The translations under genes were made by a program, and so were the position numbers. Below are positions 27,274 through 39,569 of a stretch of 64,000 nt of DNA, in pieces (position 1 is the stretch's first letter; every line of letters begins with the position of its first letter). The notes beneath the pieces are model-generated. The model made no database searches, was not told the origin of the DNA, and worked only from the letters and a program-made list of their open reading frames with translations. Source of the DNA: Betaproteobacteria bacterium (lineage in GTDB: Bacteria; Pseudomonadota; Gammaproteobacteria; Burkholderiales; Rhodocyclaceae); the NCBI GenBank assembly GCA_009781175.1, contig WQYQ01000001.1:186001-250000 (forward strand). Direction: 5' to 3'.

Positions 27274-30200
27274 ATGAAACCAGCTCGACATAACCGCTAC
27301 CACAGCCTTGCCAGCCAGCTGACCAGCCGATTCATGTTCATAGCTGGTCTTTGCGTTGTGTTGTTCGGCTTGCTTGCCTATTTCGTGCTGGCGCGACCGC
27401 TACTCATCAAAGGTGCGTCGATCAGCGCAGCGAGTGTCGAAAGCCAAGTCAGCGGGCGCATTTTAGCCGCTACCAGCGGGATCGATTCACTCTTGACCGC
27501 AGCGGTTCTCTGGGGCCAGACCGGCGTGCTCGATCTCGACAAACCCGTCGCAGCCACTCGTCTCATGGGCGCGCTGCTGCTGGATCGCCCCTTGATCACA
27601 GGGGCGCATTTGTCCAACGAGCGCAATGAACAAATTCAACTGTGGCAAATGAATAACGAATGGGTTGCCCGTGTAAGAAATCCAGAACGCGATTTGTATT
27701 GGCTGTATTCAAGCGACGCGGCGCCGCGCGTGAATGAAGAGGACTATAAAGACGCACATGCCGACCCGCGTTCGGCGCCGTGGTTTATCGAGGGGATGAA
27801 AGCCATCTCGGTTTCCGAAGTTCGCTGGACCGAGCCGTACCGTTTTCTTGGCAGCGGTGAGCCGGGCATGACGGCCGTTGTCGCCTGGCACAGTCCTGTT
27901 TCAGGGCTCCGGTATATGTTCGGGCTCGATCTGATGTTGAGCAGTTTCTCGCAAATCACCAACGAAATCGTCGTGGGCCGTAGGGGATCTTGCGCAGTGC
28001 TGACCGCGGACGGCAAATTGATTGGCGTTCCGCAGGACCCCATGTTCCAGTCCCCTGCCGATATTCGCTCGGCAATACTTAAAACACCGGAAGAGCTCGG
28101 CCTGAAAAACATTGCCTCCGCACTCAAAATGTGGAGCGGAAAACAAGCAAAGAAGCCAGGCATCTTCAGCTTTGAAGGCGAGGATGGGCAGGAATGGTTT
28201 GGTTCGGTACGCGAAGCGCCGCAGCATAACCAAAATCTATTGATCGTCACGATCGTCCCGGTTGGCGACTTTCTGGGCGTTGGCCGCAATCTGCTCCTGC
28301 CGTCGATCGGCATGTTTTTGCTCCTTTCCTGTCTCGGTTTCTTCGTCGCCCGTCACATGGCCAAGACCTTTAGCGGTCCGCTGCGCACGCTCGAACAGGA
28401 AAGCACGCGAATTGGACAACTGGTGCTCAATCGGCCGGTTCGCGTGAAAACCAAAATCGCCGAACTTGCACAGCTGGGCAGCACGCTCGAAGAAATGCGC
28501 GCACTGCTATGGAACGCGACCCAGGAGCTCGAAGACACAGTGAAGTCGCGTACCGCCAAACTTCAAGAACGGGAGGCCCATTTGCGCGCCGTTGTTGATA
28601 ATGCGGGCACGGCCATTATCGGCTGCGATGCAAAAGGTCTGTTATTGCATCAAAACAATGCATTCCAGAACTGGCTTTTTCCGAGCATGAAGAATCAACA
28701 GATCCACTTTCAGGATCTGTTGTTCCCCGATGATGCGGAGCTCTTCAGCGCGCGCTTGAATAACCTGGTACAGGGACACATCCAGAATTTCTCCAAGGTT
28801 TTACGTTTTGGTGCCGCTAACGCAGAGCTGCGCTGGGCCGAAGTGACCGTTTCAGCAATTGTTTTGCAGGACGGGCAATTCCACGAAGCAGTCATTCTGG
28901 CGAACGACATTACCGATTTACAGCATGCCAAACAGAAGGTCGATACACAGTTAATGCTGACCCAAACGATCATCGACAATATCCCGGCGGCTGTTTTCTA
29001 CAAGGATAAAAATGGATTCTTCCGCGGCTACAACCGTTTTGCGGCAGAACTATTTGGTTTCAACCGCGAGGAAATGCTCGGCAAACGCATCAGCGATATC
29101 CCGGCTCTCGATAAAACGCTGAGCCAGGCCGCCGACACCGAATCCACGCAGATCATCGCAGAAGCCAAACATATCGAAAGAGAAATTACCGTCAATCTTC
29201 TCGGCACGGATCAAGACTTCCTCTATTCCGTCACCGGCTTCCGCGATCAGAACGGAGAACCAGGCGGTTCTGTCGGCGTGATTGTCGACATCACACGCAG
29301 CAAACAAGCCGAACGGGAGGCGCGGCGCGCGGAAGAAGAACTGCGCGCGAGTCGTGAGTTGCTCGAAAGTGTCGTCGAATACAATCGCGCAGCCTTGTTC
29401 ATGAAGGACCGCGATGGTGTATTCCTCCTCGTCAACCGGCGCTGGGAAGAAATTACGGGCTATCCGCGCAGCAAGGCAATTGGAAAAACTGTCCTGGATA
29501 TCGTACCGGCACCGCTTGCGCATTCTTATATCGAGAGTGACGAGCGCGTGTTCCGAACGGGAGAATCCGAGGAAGCCGAAATCACCGGGCCCGATGGCCG
29601 GATCTACCTGTCGGTGAAATTCGTATCGCGCGATGGCGAGGGAAACGCCATTGCTTTGTGCGGGCTGCTCACCGACATCACGGAGCGCAAACGGCTCGAA
29701 CAAACCCTGGCCGACAACGAAGCCCGCTTCCGCAACATGCTCGAAGACTGTCCGGCCGGCGTTGGAATTTTCACCTTGGAGTCCGAAACGCTGTTCTGTA
29801 ACCGCAAACTGGCGGAATTACTCAACCAGCCTCAATCCGACATCATTCACTGCCGTTTTTTGAATTTTTGGGGCAGTATCGACGATCACGAACAAGCCAG
29901 AGCATTTGTTTGTCAGCGTGGCGAATTAAGAGACCGCGAAACCGAACTACGCCGTGCGGATGGAGGCAGCATTTGGGTCTTGTTGAGCGCTCGCATCATT
30001 GAATACGAAGGCAGGCAGTGCATCCTCGCCTGGTTCTATGACATTACCGAACGACGCGCCGCAGAATCGGCAATGCGGGATGCCAAGGAACTCGCCGAAG
30101 AAGCCACGCGCACCAAGTCCGAGTTCCTCGCGAACATGAGCCACGAAATCCGCACGCCGATGAATGCCATCATCGGCATGGGACACCTGATGCAGAAAAC

Positions 30201-32334
30201 CGAAATGACGGTGCGTCAGCGTGACTATCTGAACAAGATCCAGCAATCCTGTCAGCACCTGCTTGGCGTTATCAACGAAATACTCGATTTTTCGAAGATC
30301 GAAGCCGGCAAGCTCACGATCGAGCGGACCGAATTCGAACTGCATGGCGTGCTCGAAACCGTCAGCAATCTGATTTCGGACAAAGTAGCGGCGAAAGGGC
30401 TCGAACTGCGTTTCAATGTGGACGATCAAGCACCCGTCGTGTTGCTCGGCGATCCATTGCGAATCGGCCAGATACTGGTCAACTACGCCAACAACGCCGT
30501 GAAATTCACCGAGCGCGGAAAAATCGAAATCTCCGTCCGCACTATCGAACAAACGGACAAGGATGTGCTGCTGCACATGGCAGTTTCCGATACCGGCATT
30601 GGGCTGAGTCCCGAACAGCAGGCGCGCCTTTTTGAATCGTTTCAACAAGCGGACACCTCGACAACACGCCGTTATGGCGGCACCGGCCTGGGATTGGCAA
30701 TCTGCAAACGTCTCGCCGACTTAATGGGCGGATCGGTCGGCGTTCAAAGCACTCGGGGAGAAGGCAGCACGTTCTGGTTTCGCGTCCGGCTCGGTAAAGG
30801 TGAAGCCCGCCGCAGAGTCTATGAAGGCGCGATTGAATTCGAAGGACGCAATGTTCTGGTCGTTGACGACAACTCGAATTCCAGAGAGGAACTTTCCGAT
30901 TTGCTCACGACAATGAACTTCCGCGTCTTCCAGGCATCCTCCGGCGCAGCCGCTTTGCAGGAGATCGCGGATGCCGAGCGTCGCGGCGAGGCATTCGAAA
31001 TCGTTTTCCTCGATTGGCGGATGCCGATCATGGGCGGCATCGAAACGGCGAAACGCATCCAAGCCCTTGGCTTGCGTCCTCCCCCGCGGCTTGTGATGTG
31101 TACCGCATATAGCCGGTCCGACGTTATCGACGCAGCGGAAGAAGCAGGTTTCGACGAGCTTCTGATCAAACCCGTCACCGCCTCGGCAATGTTCGACGCC
31201 GCCATGCGGGTGCTGCATACCGATCAACCCCCAGGGGAAATCAGACGCAATATCGATCCGGCCGTATCGAAACACGCGGAGCTTGAGAACATTCAAGGCG
31301 CGCGGATTCTGCTTGTCGAAGACAACGAGCTTAATCAGGAAGTCGCCCAGGTCATTCTCAGCGACGAAGGCTTCCGCGTCGATATTGCAGCCGATGGCGA
31401 ACAAGCGCTCGCGATGGTCGACAAGACGAATTACGACCTTGTCCTGATGGATATGCACATGCCCGTCATGGACGGCGTAACCGCCACACGCATCCTGCGC
31501 AAAAACCCGCGTTTCGCTTCGCTCCCCATCATCGCCATGACCGCCAATGTCATGGAAGCGGACAAGAAACTCTGTCTGGATGCGGGCATGAACGATCATG
31601 TCGCGAAACCCATCGAGCCTGAGGAACTATGGACCGCCTTGCTGCGCTGGATTCCCCGCAAAGCCAAAGCTAAGGACGAACAGGTCCAACAGCTCGAGAT
31701 CGCGCTATCGAAACAACAAAACATGGATTTAGGGCCGATACCCCAAATCGAAGGTTTGGATACCCAGGAAGGCTTGCACCGCGTCATGGGCAAGCAGCAA
31801 CTCTACTTGGATCTATTGCAAAAATTTGTCGAAACGCAAGCTGCAAGTATCGAAAAACTGCATGACGCAATCGAGGAAGGTAATCTATCGCAGATAGAAC
31901 GGATCGCGCATACAGTGAAAAGCGTGTGCGGCAATATCGGTGCCAATGCCTTGCGCCAGAGTGCCGCGCAGCTTGAAACTGCCGCCCGGGGAAGCGCCAC
32001 GATCGAAGAGATGCGCCCGATATTCGAGCAAATGCGGGGGCCGTTCGTTAAATTGGTTGAGGATATTCGACAAGCGTTCCAGAAACGCACTCCTCCCGCC
32101 GTTATGGCAGAAACTAGCGACGAGAATGTGAACGAAATCGTCCACAAACTTGGGGCATTACTGGCGGACGACGACGCGGAAGCATGCGAATTGTTCGAAG
32201 CAAACAAAGAACTGCTCAAAGCCAGCTTCGGTCAACATGCTCAAGAGCTTGATCTTGCACTACAGAAGTTTGAGTTTGAAACGGCATCCAAAATTCTGGC
32301 AACGGCTGTAGCTGCCAAAGAAGATAAAACGTAA
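27274..32334 (+). CDS. Hybrid sensor histidine kinase (Cache-like, HAMP, 4 PAS, HisKA, ATPase, 2 REC, HPt)
   Basis: The 1686-residue membrane sensor has a helix at about 20-45, then a large periplasmic domain of Cache/CHASE4 character. A second helix at about 335-355 leads into a HAMP-like linker. Four PAS domains follow between about 430 and 930. The kinase core has its phosphoryl histidine at H957 ([11 protein letters not shown]). Two receiver domains have aspartates at D1247 (FLDWRMP) and D1393 (LMDMHMP). An HPt domain has H1546 (IAHTVKS). All phosphorelay residues are present, so it should be active. The REC/HD-GYP gene 21 bases downstream is the probable output partner. Confidence 0.93.
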   Translation: MKPARHNRYHSLASQLTSRFMFIAGLCVVLFGLLAYFVLARPLLIKGASISAASVESQVSGRILAATSGIDSLLTAAVLWGQTGVLDLDKPVAATRLMGALLLDRPLITGAHLSNERNEQIQLWQMNNEWVARVRNPERDLYWLYSSDAAPRVNEEDYKDAHADPRSAPWFIEGMKAISVSEVRWTEPYRFLGSGEPGMTAVVAWHSPVSGLRYMFGLDLMLSSFSQITNEIVVGRRGSCAVLTADGKLIGVPQDPMFQSPADIRSAILKTPEELGLKNIASALKMWSGKQAKKPGIFSFEGEDGQEWFGSVREAPQHNQNLLIVTIVPVGDFLGVGRNLLLPSIGMFLLLSCLGFFVARHMAKTFSGPLRTLEQESTRIGQLVLNRPVRVKTKIAELAQLGSTLEEMRALLWNATQELEDTVKSRTAKLQEREAHLRAVVDNAGTAIIGCDAKGLLLHQNNAFQNWLFPSMKNQQIHFQDLLFPDDAELFSARLNNLVQGHIQNFSKVLRFGAANAELRWAEVTVSAIVLQDGQFHEAVILANDITDLQHAKQKVDTQLMLTQTIIDNIPAAVFYKDKNGFFRGYNRFAAELFGFNREEMLGKRISDIPALDKTLSQAADTESTQIIAEAKHIEREITVNLLGTDQDFLYSVTGFRDQNGEPGGSVGVIVDITRSKQAEREARRAEEELRASRELLESVVEYNRAALFMKDRDGVFLLVNRRWEEITGYPRSKAIGKTVLDIVPAPLAHSYIESDERVFRTGESEEAEITGPDGRIYLSVKFVSRDGEGNAIALCGLLTDITERKRLEQTLADNEARFRNMLEDCPAGVGIFTLESETLFCNRKLAELLNQPQSDIIHCRFLNFWGSIDDHEQARAFVCQRGELRDRETELRRADGGSIWVLLSARIIEYEGRQCILAWFYDITERRAAESAMRDAKELAEEATRTKSEFLANMSHEIRTPMNAIIGMGHLMQKTEMTVRQRDYLNKIQQSCQHLLGVINEILDFSKIEAGKLTIERTEFELHGVLETVSNLISDKVAAKGLELRFNVDDQAPVVLLGDPLRIGQILVNYANNAVKFTERGKIEISVRTIEQTDKDVLLHMAVSDTGIGLSPEQQARLFESFQQADTSTTRRYGGTGLGLAICKRLADLMGGSVGVQSTRGEGSTFWFRVRLGKGEARRRVYEGAIEFEGRNVLVVDDNSNSREELSDLLTTMNFRVFQASSGAAALQEIADAERRGEAFEIVFLDWRMPIMGGIETAKRIQALGLRPPPRLVMCTAYSRSDVIDAAEEAGFDELLIKPVTASAMFDAAMRVLHTDQPPGEIRRNIDPAVSKHAELENIQGARILLVEDNELNQEVAQVILSDEGFRVDIAADGEQALAMVDKTNYDLVLMDMHMPVMDGVTATRILRKNPRFASLPIIAMTANVMEADKKLCLDAGMNDHVAKPIEPEELWTALLRWIPRKAKAKDEQVQQLEIALSKQQNMDLGPIPQIEGLDTQEGLHRVMGKQQLYLDLLQKFVETQAASIEKLHDAIEEGNLSQIERIAHTVKSVCGNIGANALRQSAAQLETAARGSATIEEMRPIFEQMRGPFVKLVEDIRQAFQKRTPPAVMAETSDENVNEIVHKLGALLADDDAEACELFEANKELLKASFGQHAQELDLALQKFEFETASKILATAVAAKEDKT

Positions 32335-32355
32335 GAGCCATAGAGAGAGGGAATA

Positions 32356-33516
32356 ATGAACCGTCAAGGCAAACATGAAGATCGTCAGACGGTCCTTGTT
32401 GTAGACGATACGCCCGACAACCTTGTCCTGATGAACGGTTTGCTCAAGGACGACTACAAAGTCAAAGTCGCGAACAACGGCGAACGCGCGCTCCAGATTG
32501 CGGCAAGCGATCAAGCGCCCGATTTGATATTGCTCGACATCATGATGCCGGAGTTGGATGGTTATGAAGTCTGCCGACGGCTCAAAGCCTCACCGCGAAC
32601 AGCGGCAATCCCGATCATCTTCCTCACCGCGCTCTCCGACAGCGCGGACGAGGCGTATGGATTTTCGATCGGCGCAGAAGATTACATTACCAAGCCGATC
32701 AGCGCCCCAACTGTTCTGGCGCGAGTCAAAACGCATTTGAACCTTAAAGCCAGCGCCGATTTTTTACGCGACAAGAACGCCTTCCTCGAACAGGAAGTAC
32801 GTCGCCGCACACGCGAAATTAACGCGATTCAGGATGTGACAATCATCGCAATGGCCTCGCTGGCCGAAACGCGCGACTCCGAAACCGGCAACCATATCCG
32901 ACGCACACAACATTATGTGAGGCTGCTTGCGGAAAAACTGCGCAATCATCCGCGTTTTGCCGACAAACTGGATGATCACACCATCGAGCTTTTGTATAAA
33001 TCCGCGCCATTGCATGACATCGGCAAAATTGGAATTCCCGATCACATCCTGCTCAAACCGGGGCATTTCAAACCCGAAGAATTCGAAATCATGAAAATGC
33101 ATACCACACTGGGGCGGGACGCCATCGCGCATGCGGAGCGCGAACTCGGAATGCAAGTGCCTTTTCTCGCCCTTGCCAAAGAGATTGCCTATTCCCACCA
33201 GGAAAAATGGGATGGCAGCGGTTATCCCGAAGGCCTGACGGGCGACGCGATTCCAATGTCGGCCCGTCTCATGGCACTCGCCGACGTCTACGACGCGTTG
33301 ATCAGCCGGCGCGTCTATAAAGAACCGATGCCGCACGAAGACGCGGCAAAAATCATCAAAGCAGGCCGCGGAAAACATTTTGACCCGGACGTCGTCGATG
33401 CATTCCTGGCGCTCGAAGATGGATTCCAAGACATCGCGGCTAAGTATGCGGACACCACCGAGACGATCGCGGAGAAGGAGCAACAGCTCAACTTTCTGCG
33501 CACCACCCCGGTTTAA
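32356..33516 (+). CDS. Response regulator with HD-GYP c-di-GMP phosphodiesterase domain
   Basis: The 386-residue cytoplasmic protein has a receiver domain at residues about 10-125 with phospho-acceptor D61 (LLDIMMPELDG). A coiled linker leads to an HD-GYP domain with HD at H220-D221 (LHDIGKIGIPD), HQEKWDGSGYP and DVYDALISRR. HD-GYP enzymes hydrolyse c-di-GMP to pGpG or GMP. All core metal ligands that I can recognise are present, so activity is likely. It follows the hybrid kinase by 21 bases and would convert its phosphorelay signal into lower c-di-GMP. Confidence 0.93.
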   Translation: MNRQGKHEDRQTVLVVDDTPDNLVLMNGLLKDDYKVKVANNGERALQIAASDQAPDLILLDIMMPELDGYEVCRRLKASPRTAAIPIIFLTALSDSADEAYGFSIGAEDYITKPISAPTVLARVKTHLNLKASADFLRDKNAFLEQEVRRRTREINAIQDVTIIAMASLAETRDSETGNHIRRTQHYVRLLAEKLRNHPRFADKLDDHTIELLYKSAPLHDIGKIGIPDHILLKPGHFKPEEFEIMKMHTTLGRDAIAHAERELGMQVPFLALAKEIAYSHQEKWDGSGYPEGLTGDAIPMSARLMALADVYDALISRRVYKEPMPHEDAAKIIKAGRGKHFDPDVVDAFLALEDGFQDIAAKYADTTETIAEKEQQLNFLRTTPV

Positions 33517-33714
33517 AACCGAAAACAAGCAGTACCGCCTCCAATACCACACAAGAAATCCGACTCGCGCTTGCTGTGCTTCAAAGCCATTACCATACAG
33601 TCGGCGCGATAATATTCTTATGGCTGCGTGCCGTTACAGTCTTTCGGCTCGGTCGGCACGCATGACGCCGTATCCTCCAGTTCAGCGACACTCGTTTCTG
33701 CAAGGATCACAATC

Positions 33715-35358
33715 ATGGCTCACCCTCTTGCCGGCAAACCGGCGCCTGCCGAGGCGCTTATCGATATTCCCGCCCTGCTCGCCGCCTATACGAACAAAAC
33801 ACCAGACACGAACGATGCAACGCAACGTGTCGCCTTTGGCACCAGCGGCCACCGCGGCAATGCATTTTCTGGCAGCTTCAACGAAGCGCATATTCTAGCG
33901 ATTACCCAAGCCGTGTGCGAATACCGCACGCAGGCAGGCATAACCGGCCCGCTTTACCTGGGGAAAGATACCCACGCCCTTTCCGGCCCGGCACAAAAAA
34001 CCGCGCTTGAAGTGCTTGCCTCGAACGGTATCGACACCCGCATCCAAGCTGAGGATGGCTACACGCCGACGCCGGTCATTTCCCGCGCGATACTCGCGCA
34101 CAACCGCCACAAACCCGCCGCGCAGGCAGACGGCATCGTCATCACACCTTCGCACAATCCGCCGCAGGACGGCGGCATCAAATACAACCCGCCGCACGGC
34201 GGCCCGGCGGACACTGACATTACAGGCTGGATCGAACAACGCGCGAATGCGCTGATGGCCGATGGAAACCGCGACGTCGAACGCATACCTTATGCCCGGG
34301 CGCTGATCGTTTCGACGACCAAACAGGAAGATTTTTCGATTCCCTATATCGCCGATCTCGCCAATGTCATCGACATGGAAGCGATCCGCAAGGCGAATCT
34401 GCGCATTGGCGTGCATCCGCTCGGCGGCGCGGCCGTCGCGTATTGGAAACCGATTGCCGAGCATTACGGGCTCAACATCGAAGTTGTCAACGCCACGGTC
34501 GACCCCGCATTCGCGTTCATGACGCTCGACCACGACGGCAAGATCCGCATGGACTGCTCAAGCCCCTACGCCATGGCGAGTCTCGTCGCCCTCAAGGACC
34601 GCTTCGACATCGCCTGGGGCAACGACGCGGATGTCGACCGCCACGGCATCGTCACGCCTTCGGTCGGCTTGATGAATCCGAACCATTATCTCGCTGTGGC
34701 GATCAACTATCTACTTACCCATCGGCCGCAGTGGCCAAGAAGCGCGGCGGTCGGCAAGACGCTCGTCTCCTCGGCGCTGATCGACCGCGTCGTGAACGGC
34801 CTGAAACGCAAGCTCCTCGAAGTGCCGGTGGGGTTCAAATGGTTCTCGGGCGGCTTGCTCGACGGCAGCATCTGTTTCGGTGGTGAAGAAAGCGCGGGCG
34901 CATCCTTCCTGCGTCACGACGCATCCGCCTGGGCCACGGACAAAGACGGCATCATCCTCGGCCTGCTTGCCGCCGAAATCACCGCCGTCACCGGCAAAGA
35001 TCCCGGCCAGCACTACCAGGAACTTGCCGCAAAATACGGTGCCCCCTTCTATACACGCATCGACGCCACCGCCACGCCGGCACAGAAAGCCGCCTTCAAA
35101 GGACTGACCGCCGAACGCGTCACCGCCGCGACGCTTGCCGGCGACTCAATTACCGCAAAACTTACGCGCGCGCCGGGCAACAACGCGGCGATCGGCGGAC
35201 TGAAAGTCGTCACGGACAACGGCTGGTTCGCCGCGCGGCCTTCAGGCACCGAAGATATTTACAAGGTCTATGCAGAAAGCTTCAAGAGCGCGGAACATCT
35301 ACAGCAAATCGTTGAGGAAGCGCAGAAAATCGTTAGCGACGCGCTCGCCGCCAAATAA
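33715..35358 (+). CDS. pgm: Phosphoglucomutase (alpha-D-glucose phosphate-specific)
   Basis: The 547-residue enzyme interconverts glucose 1-phosphate and glucose 6-phosphate for glycogen, exopolysaccharide and nucleotide-sugar metabolism. The phosphoserine loop [11 protein letters not shown] has S146. [11 protein letters not shown] near the N-terminus and [12 protein letters not shown] at the C-terminus are conserved. I chose ATG at 33715 ([15 protein letters not shown]) because it aligns with E. coli Pgm (546 residues) and has AGGA nine bases upstream; the open frame from 33628 would add 29 residues without support. A hairpin terminator follows. Confidence 0.95.
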   Translation: MAHPLAGKPAPAEALIDIPALLAAYTNKTPDTNDATQRVAFGTSGHRGNAFSGSFNEAHILAITQAVCEYRTQAGITGPLYLGKDTHALSGPAQKTALEVLASNGIDTRIQAEDGYTPTPVISRAILAHNRHKPAAQADGIVITPSHNPPQDGGIKYNPPHGGPADTDITGWIEQRANALMADGNRDVERIPYARALIVSTTKQEDFSIPYIADLANVIDMEAIRKANLRIGVHPLGGAAVAYWKPIAEHYGLNIEVVNATVDPAFAFMTLDHDGKIRMDCSSPYAMASLVALKDRFDIAWGNDADVDRHGIVTPSVGLMNPNHYLAVAINYLLTHRPQWPRSAAVGKTLVSSALIDRVVNGLKRKLLEVPVGFKWFSGGLLDGSICFGGEESAGASFLRHDASAWATDKDGIILGLLAAEITAVTGKDPGQHYQELAAKYGAPFYTRIDATATPAQKAAFKGLTAERVTAATLAGDSITAKLTRAPGNNAAIGGLKVVTDNGWFAARPSGTEDIYKVYAESFKSAEHLQQIVEEAQKIVSDALAAK

Positions 35359-35367
35359 AACCCTGTT

Positions 35368-35399
35368 AGCCGCCCCAGGCCGAGAAGCTTGGGGCGGCT
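35368..35399 (+). terminator. Hairpin terminator after pgm
   Basis: A ten-bp stem (AGCCGCCCCA / TGGGGCGGCT) with a twelve-base loop begins nine bases after the pgm stop. The following sequence CACTTTAAT is only weakly T-rich. Confidence 0.7.
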
Positions 35400-35464
35400 C
35401 ACTTTAATCATCGCGCCGCACTTCCTGCTATCCTCCGTCTCCCACACCGAGGAGACATAACACC

Positions 35465-35950
35465 ATGAAAACCTGTATCGCCACCGCCCTGCTGTTTATC
35501 GCCACCGCCACATCGGCGGCTGGTGAAACCACTGCCCCCGCCAACTCCCTGCATAACACGCTGCCACCGGGCCACCCGAGCATCGGCGCTGCGCCCGTCG
35601 ACATCGGCGACGTGCGCGTCGCCAAGGCGAGCGGCCCCAACGCAAAAACGGTCGAAGAAATCGTCACCCAGCGCACTCAGTTGAAAGACAAGCCCGTGGA
35701 GGTGCGCGGCAAGGTCGTCAAGTTCAATACCGCGATCATGGGCAAGAACTGGGTGCATCTGCGCGACGGCACGGGCACGGAAGCCAAGGGCAACAATGAT
35801 CTGCTGGTCACCACCCAAGATCTGGCCAAGCCGGGCGATGTCGTCACGGTGCGCGGCGCGGTGCGGATCGACAAGGATTTCGGCTCGGGCTATGCCTATG
35901 CCGTGTTGATCGAAGACGCGACCGTCACGCCCGACAAACCTAAAAAATAA
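35465..35950 (+). CDS. Secreted OB-fold-like protein (NrfJ-like)
   Basis: This small protein of 161 residues has an N-terminal signal peptide (MKTCIATALLFIATATSAAG) predicted to be cut near residue 19. A linker of about 35 residues leads to a compact beta-rich domain (VEVRGKVVKFNTAIMGKNW, WVHLRDGTGTE, PGDVVTVRGAV). The latter looks like an OB fold of the tRNA-anti type, as in NrfJ-related periplasmic proteins often labelled nucleotide-binding. A strong GAGGAG ribosome-binding site precedes the ATG. Its role is unknown; heme- or nitrite-related functions have been suggested for relatives, but no such genes are nearby. Confidence 0.7.
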   Translation: MKTCIATALLFIATATSAAGETTAPANSLHNTLPPGHPSIGAAPVDIGDVRVAKASGPNAKTVEEIVTQRTQLKDKPVEVRGKVVKFNTAIMGKNWVHLRDGTGTEAKGNNDLLVTTQDLAKPGDVVTVRGAVRIDKDFGSGYAYAVLIEDATVTPDKPKK

Positions 35951-35959
35951 AAATTACTC

Positions 35960-36012
35960 CGGGACGTCGATTAACTTCCGCGTGTTTTCTTCCGCGGCGT
36001 CCCGCTTTTTTT
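35960..36012 (+). terminator. Two-part hairpin terminator overlapping the ygiQ 3' end
   Basis: The outer stem CGGGACG / CGTCCCG (35960-35966, 35998-36004) encloses an inner stem CCGCG / CGCGG (35978-35982, 35993-35997). A run of seven T follows at 36006-36012. It would end transcription of the secreted-protein gene, and it lies within the last codons of the convergent ygiQ gene. Confidence 0.75.
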
Positions 36013-38103
36013 GTTTGACGCGATCGCATGCGCATAGTCGTTGCCGGGCGCATGCCTGCCGCGTTGCAGGCGCGCGGGCGCGGCGCGCGGTACGAGGTGA
36101 TGCGGGCCGTTGCCGATCAGATCGTCGCGGCCTATCGAATGCAGGTACTCACGGATCAAATCGTGTCCAGCCGGGTCGTGATAGCGCAGCAGCGCCTTAT
36201 GCAATTTGCGCTGCGCGCCCGAGCGGGGCACCTCGACGGCCTCGGAGTCGGATGTCACCTTGTGCAGCGGATTCTTGCGCGTGTGGTACATCGCGGTGGC
36301 CATCGCCAGCGGGGTCGGCGTGAAGGTCTGCACCTGGTCGGGGCGAATGTGGTTCACCTTGAGCCACAGCGCGAGATTGAGCATGTCCTCATCGCTCGTG
36401 CCGGGATGCGCCGCGATAAAGTAAGGCACCAAATGCTGTTTCTTGCCCGCTTCGCGCGAAGCCTTGTCGAAGAGACGTTTGAACCTGTCGTAAGCACCGA
36501 TGCCCGGCTTCATCATCTTCGAGAGTGGCCCTTCTTCTGTGTGTTCGGGCGCGATCTTCAACAAACCGCTGACATGATGACTGACGAGTTCCTGCACATA
36601 TTCGGGCGAACGCACCGCAAGGTCGTAGCGCAAGCCGGAACCGATCGTGATCTTCTTGACGCCGGGGATCGCGCGCGCTTTGCGGTAGAGTGCGATCAGC
36701 GAGGAGTGATCGGTGTTCATGTTCACGCAGATGTCGGGATAGACGCAGGACAAGCGCCGGCACGCCGCTTCGATTTTCGGGTCCTTGCAGGCCATGCGGT
36801 ACATGTTGGCCGTCGGCCCGCCGAGGTCGGTGATATGGCCGCGGAATTCCGGAATCCTGTCGCGGATGTCCTCGATTTCCTTGAGGACCGATTCGTGCGA
36901 GCGGCTTTGGATGATGCGCCCCTCATGCTCGGTGATCGAACAGAAGGTACAGCCGCCAAAGCAACCGCGCATGATGTTGACCGAGAAGCGGATCATCTCC
37001 CATGCGGGAATATGCGCCCCGCCATAGGCCGGGTGCGGCGCGCGCGCATACGGCAGGTCGAAGACCCAATCCATTTCCTGCGTGCTCAAGGGCAGCGGCG
37101 GCGGGTTCAGCCAGACATCTCGTTCGCCATGCGCCTGCACCAAGGCGCGCGCATTGCCGGGATTCGATTCGAGATGGAACACACGCGAGGCATGCGCATA
37201 GAGCACGGCATCGTCCTTAACCGCTTCATAGGCTGGCAGGCGGATGACCGTTTTCGCGCGCTGGGCGCGATGCTGTGCGATACGCTCGGCCGCCGATACG
37301 ATCCGAACCGCTTGGACGCCATCGCCGCTTGTTTGTTCGGGCGTCGTCGCCGCATAGGGGTCGCGCTGCGGATCGATTCGTCCGGGTCTATCAAGCGTGC
37401 TCGAATCCTGTTCGATCCAATCCTCGCCCGGTTTCCATCCATGTTTAACCATGAAGGCCGCGCCGCGCAGGTCGCGGATCGTGGCGATCGCCTCGCCCCG
37501 CGCAAGCCGGTGTGCAAGCGCGATGATCGCGCGCTCGGCGTTGCCGAAAATCAGCATATCGGCCTTGGAATCCGGCAAGACGGAACGCCGCACCTTGTCG
37601 GACCAATAATCGTAATGCGCGATCCGGCGCAGGCTCGCTTCGATCGAACCGAGCACGATATTCGCGCCGGGATACGCCTCGCGCGCGCGCTGCGCATAAA
37701 CGGTGAGCGCACGATCGGGACGCTTGCCCGCCTCGGCGCCCGCGGTATAGGCGTCTTCCGAGCGGATTTTGCGCTCCGCCGTATAGCGGTTGATCAGCGA
37801 ATCCATATTCCCAGCCGTAATGCCGAAAAACAGCGCGGGCTTACCAAGCACACGGAAAGGCTCGGCCGAATGCCAGTCCGGCTGACTGATGATACCGACG
37901 CGAAAGCCCTGCGCTTCGAGCACGCGGCCGATCAGCGCCATGCCGAAACTTGGGTGGTCGATATAAGCATCACCCGTGACCAGGATAACATCGCAGCAAT
38001 CCCAGCCCAGCCTGCCCATTTCGGCGCGCGACATGGGCAGAAACGGCGCGGGTTTCAAGTCAGGGCGATAAGGCGAGTAAGAAAAAAGAGAAGGCACTTG
38101 CAT
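35971..38103 (-). CDS. YgiQ-family radical SAM protein
   Basis: The cytoplasmic protein has about 710 residues. The radical-SAM cluster motif is in [10 protein letters not shown] (CxxxCxxC). The YgiQ family N-terminal domain ([20 protein letters not shown]) and C-terminal domain ([27 protein letters not shown]) are both clear. The substrate is not established. I chose ATG at 38103 ([11 protein letters not shown]), which aligns with E. coli YgiQ; the frame extends to 38166, but the extra 21 residues are not family-like. The end is convergent with the secreted-protein gene. Confidence 0.9.
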   Translation of the reverse strand: MQVPSLFSYSPYRPDLKPAPFLPMSRAEMGRLGWDCCDVILVTGDAYIDHPSFGMALIGRVLEAQGFRVGIISQPDWHSAEPFRVLGKPALFFGITAGNMDSLINRYTAERKIRSEDAYTAGAEAGKRPDRALTVYAQRAREAYPGANIVLGSIEASLRRIAHYDYWSDKVRRSVLPDSKADMLIFGNAERAIIALAHRLARGEAIATIRDLRGAAFMVKHGWKPGEDWIEQDSSTLDRPGRIDPQRDPYAATTPEQTSGDGVQAVRIVSAAERIAQHRAQRAKTVIRLPAYEAVKDDAVLYAHASRVFHLESNPGNARALVQAHGERDVWLNPPPLPLSTQEMDWVFDLPYARAPHPAYGGAHIPAWEMIRFSVNIMRGCFGGCTFCSITEHEGRIIQSRSHESVLKEIEDIRDRIPEFRGHITDLGGPTANMYRMACKDPKIEAACRRLSCVYPDICVNMNTDHSSLIALYRKARAIPGVKKITIGSGLRYDLAVRSPEYVQELVSHHVSGLLKIAPEHTEEGPLSKMMKPGIGAYDRFKRLFDKASREAGKKQHLVPYFIAAHPGTSDEDMLNLALWLKVNHIRPDQVQTFTPTPLAMATAMYHTRKNPLHKVTSDSEAVEVPRSGAQRKLHKALLRYHDPAGHDLIREYLHSIGRDDLIGNGPHHLVPRAAPARLQRGRHAPGNDYAHAIASNKKSGTPRKKTRGS

Positions 38104-38258
38104 AAGAAATGGGATTGTACGGGATCGGGGTTTTGCACGAATCCCGCCGCTCTTCGGCGTAAACATGATTTACGCCAAAATTGTTTTCTGCAAAACCTAA
38201 ATAAAATCGCCGCGCAGCCGTAAAAACGCCTATCAGACTATTTGCACCTGCTGGTCGA

Positions 38259-39569
38259 ATGTCAGAAAAAACACAACACTATCTGCTTCCCGAACAACTC
38301 TGTATCGGCCTTTATATCCACCTGGACCTGCCGTGGATCGATCACCCATTCACGTTTTCCAGCTTCGAGATCAAATCGGCCGAGCAGATCGCCACGCTGC
38401 GCAGTCTTGGGCTGGAACGGATTGAGTATTCGCCCGAACGCAGCACCTGCGATCCACTGGCCGTCCACGCGCCAGGCGAAACAGCGCCGGAACCCGTGGC
38501 GGATGCGCGGATATCGCAGGCGGCGCTCGCGGAAAAGCGCCAGCGTCAGGCGCAGTTAGCCGAACAGCGGCGACGCGTCCTGGCGTATGAACATGAATAT
38601 CTGCTCGCCGGTCAGGCGGTCAAAACGATTACACGCAATGTGTTCGCCCGCCCGATGGAAAGCCATCAGGAAGCGGAAACACTGATCGACGGCCTCGCCG
38701 ATTCGCTGATCACCGATAAGGACATTGCGGTGAACTTGATGCCGGAGCGGATTTCCGGCGAAGAGACTTATCAGCATGCGCTCAACGTCACGATACTTTC
38801 GCTGATGCTCGCCAAGGAGCTGGGTTTATCGCATGAAGCACTTGTGACGCTAGGCGTAGGCGCGCTCTTTCACGATGTCGGCAAGGCCGAAATTCCGAGC
38901 CGCATTTTACTCAAGCAAGGGGTGCTGACACGCGCCGAAACCGCCGCGATTCAAGAACACGTCGGTTATGGCGTCACTATCGGAAAGCGCATGGGTTTGT
39001 CGCAAGAGGCGCTGGAAGTCATCGCGCAACATCATGAAATGCTCGATGGCAGCGGCTATCCGCGCCAGTTGTCGGGTGCCCAACTGAGCGAGCTGGCGAA
39101 GATCGTTGCGATCACGAACACCTACGACAATCTCTGCAATCCGGCGCATCCCTCGCAAGCGCTTTCGCCCCACGAAGCCTTGGCGCAGATGTACGCCCAC
39201 CGGCAAAACCACTACGAAGCGGCCGCCATCGCAGCCTTGGTGCGCAGCCTCGGCGTTTATCCACCCGGCACGCTGCTTCTGCTCAATCAAGAAGTGTTCG
39301 GGCTGGTCGTATCGGTCAACGTCGGCCGGCCTCTGCGCCCAATTGTGCAAATCTACGATCCGAATGCCGCGGCCAGCCAGCCGATCTTGATCAACCTCGC
39401 CCAACTCCCGGATCTGATCATCACACGCACGCTGCGTCCGGCGCAGCTACCTCGAACCGCCTATGAACGCCTGGCGCCACGCAAACGTTGTAGCTATTAC
39501 TTCGACGCGAGCGACGATCCGGTGATCTCAGCCACCCTCAAAGACAGCAACGGAATCGCAGTCGCGTGA
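38259..39569 (+). CDS. DUF3391 / HD-GYP c-di-GMP phosphodiesterase
   Basis: The 436-residue protein opens with a DUF3391 domain (residues about 8-130, LCIGLYIHLDLPWIDHPF). An HD-GYP domain follows with HD at H205-D206 (FHDVGKAEIP), QHHEMLDGSGYPRQL and ITNTYDNLCNP. Key metal-binding residues and the GYP loop are present, so c-di-GMP hydrolysis is likely. It has no receiver domain. The last four bases overlap the start of a histidine kinase gene (GTGA), which suggests joint control with that kinase. Confidence 0.9.
   Translation: MSEKTQHYLLPEQLCIGLYIHLDLPWIDHPFTFSSFEIKSAEQIATLRSLGLERIEYSPERSTCDPLAVHAPGETAPEPVADARISQAALAEKRQRQAQLAEQRRRVLAYEHEYLLAGQAVKTITRNVFARPMESHQEAETLIDGLADSLITDKDIAVNLMPERISGEETYQHALNVTILSLMLAKELGLSHEALVTLGVGALFHDVGKAEIPSRILLKQGVLTRAETAAIQEHVGYGVTIGKRMGLSQEALEVIAQHHEMLDGSGYPRQLSGAQLSELAKIVAITNTYDNLCNPAHPSQALSPHEALAQMYAHRQNHYEAAAIAALVRSLGVYPPGTLLLLNQEVFGLVVSVNVGRPLRPIVQIYDPNAAASQPILINLAQLPDLIITRTLRPAQLPRTAYERLAPRKRCSYYFDASDDPVISATLKDSNGIAVA

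Noticed and set aside
36028..38223. Open frame of 731 codons on the plus strand, opposite ygiQ
   Set aside because: It covers the radical SAM gene almost exactly, has no recognisable domain, and would remove a gene with clear CxxxCxxC and YgiQ motifs.
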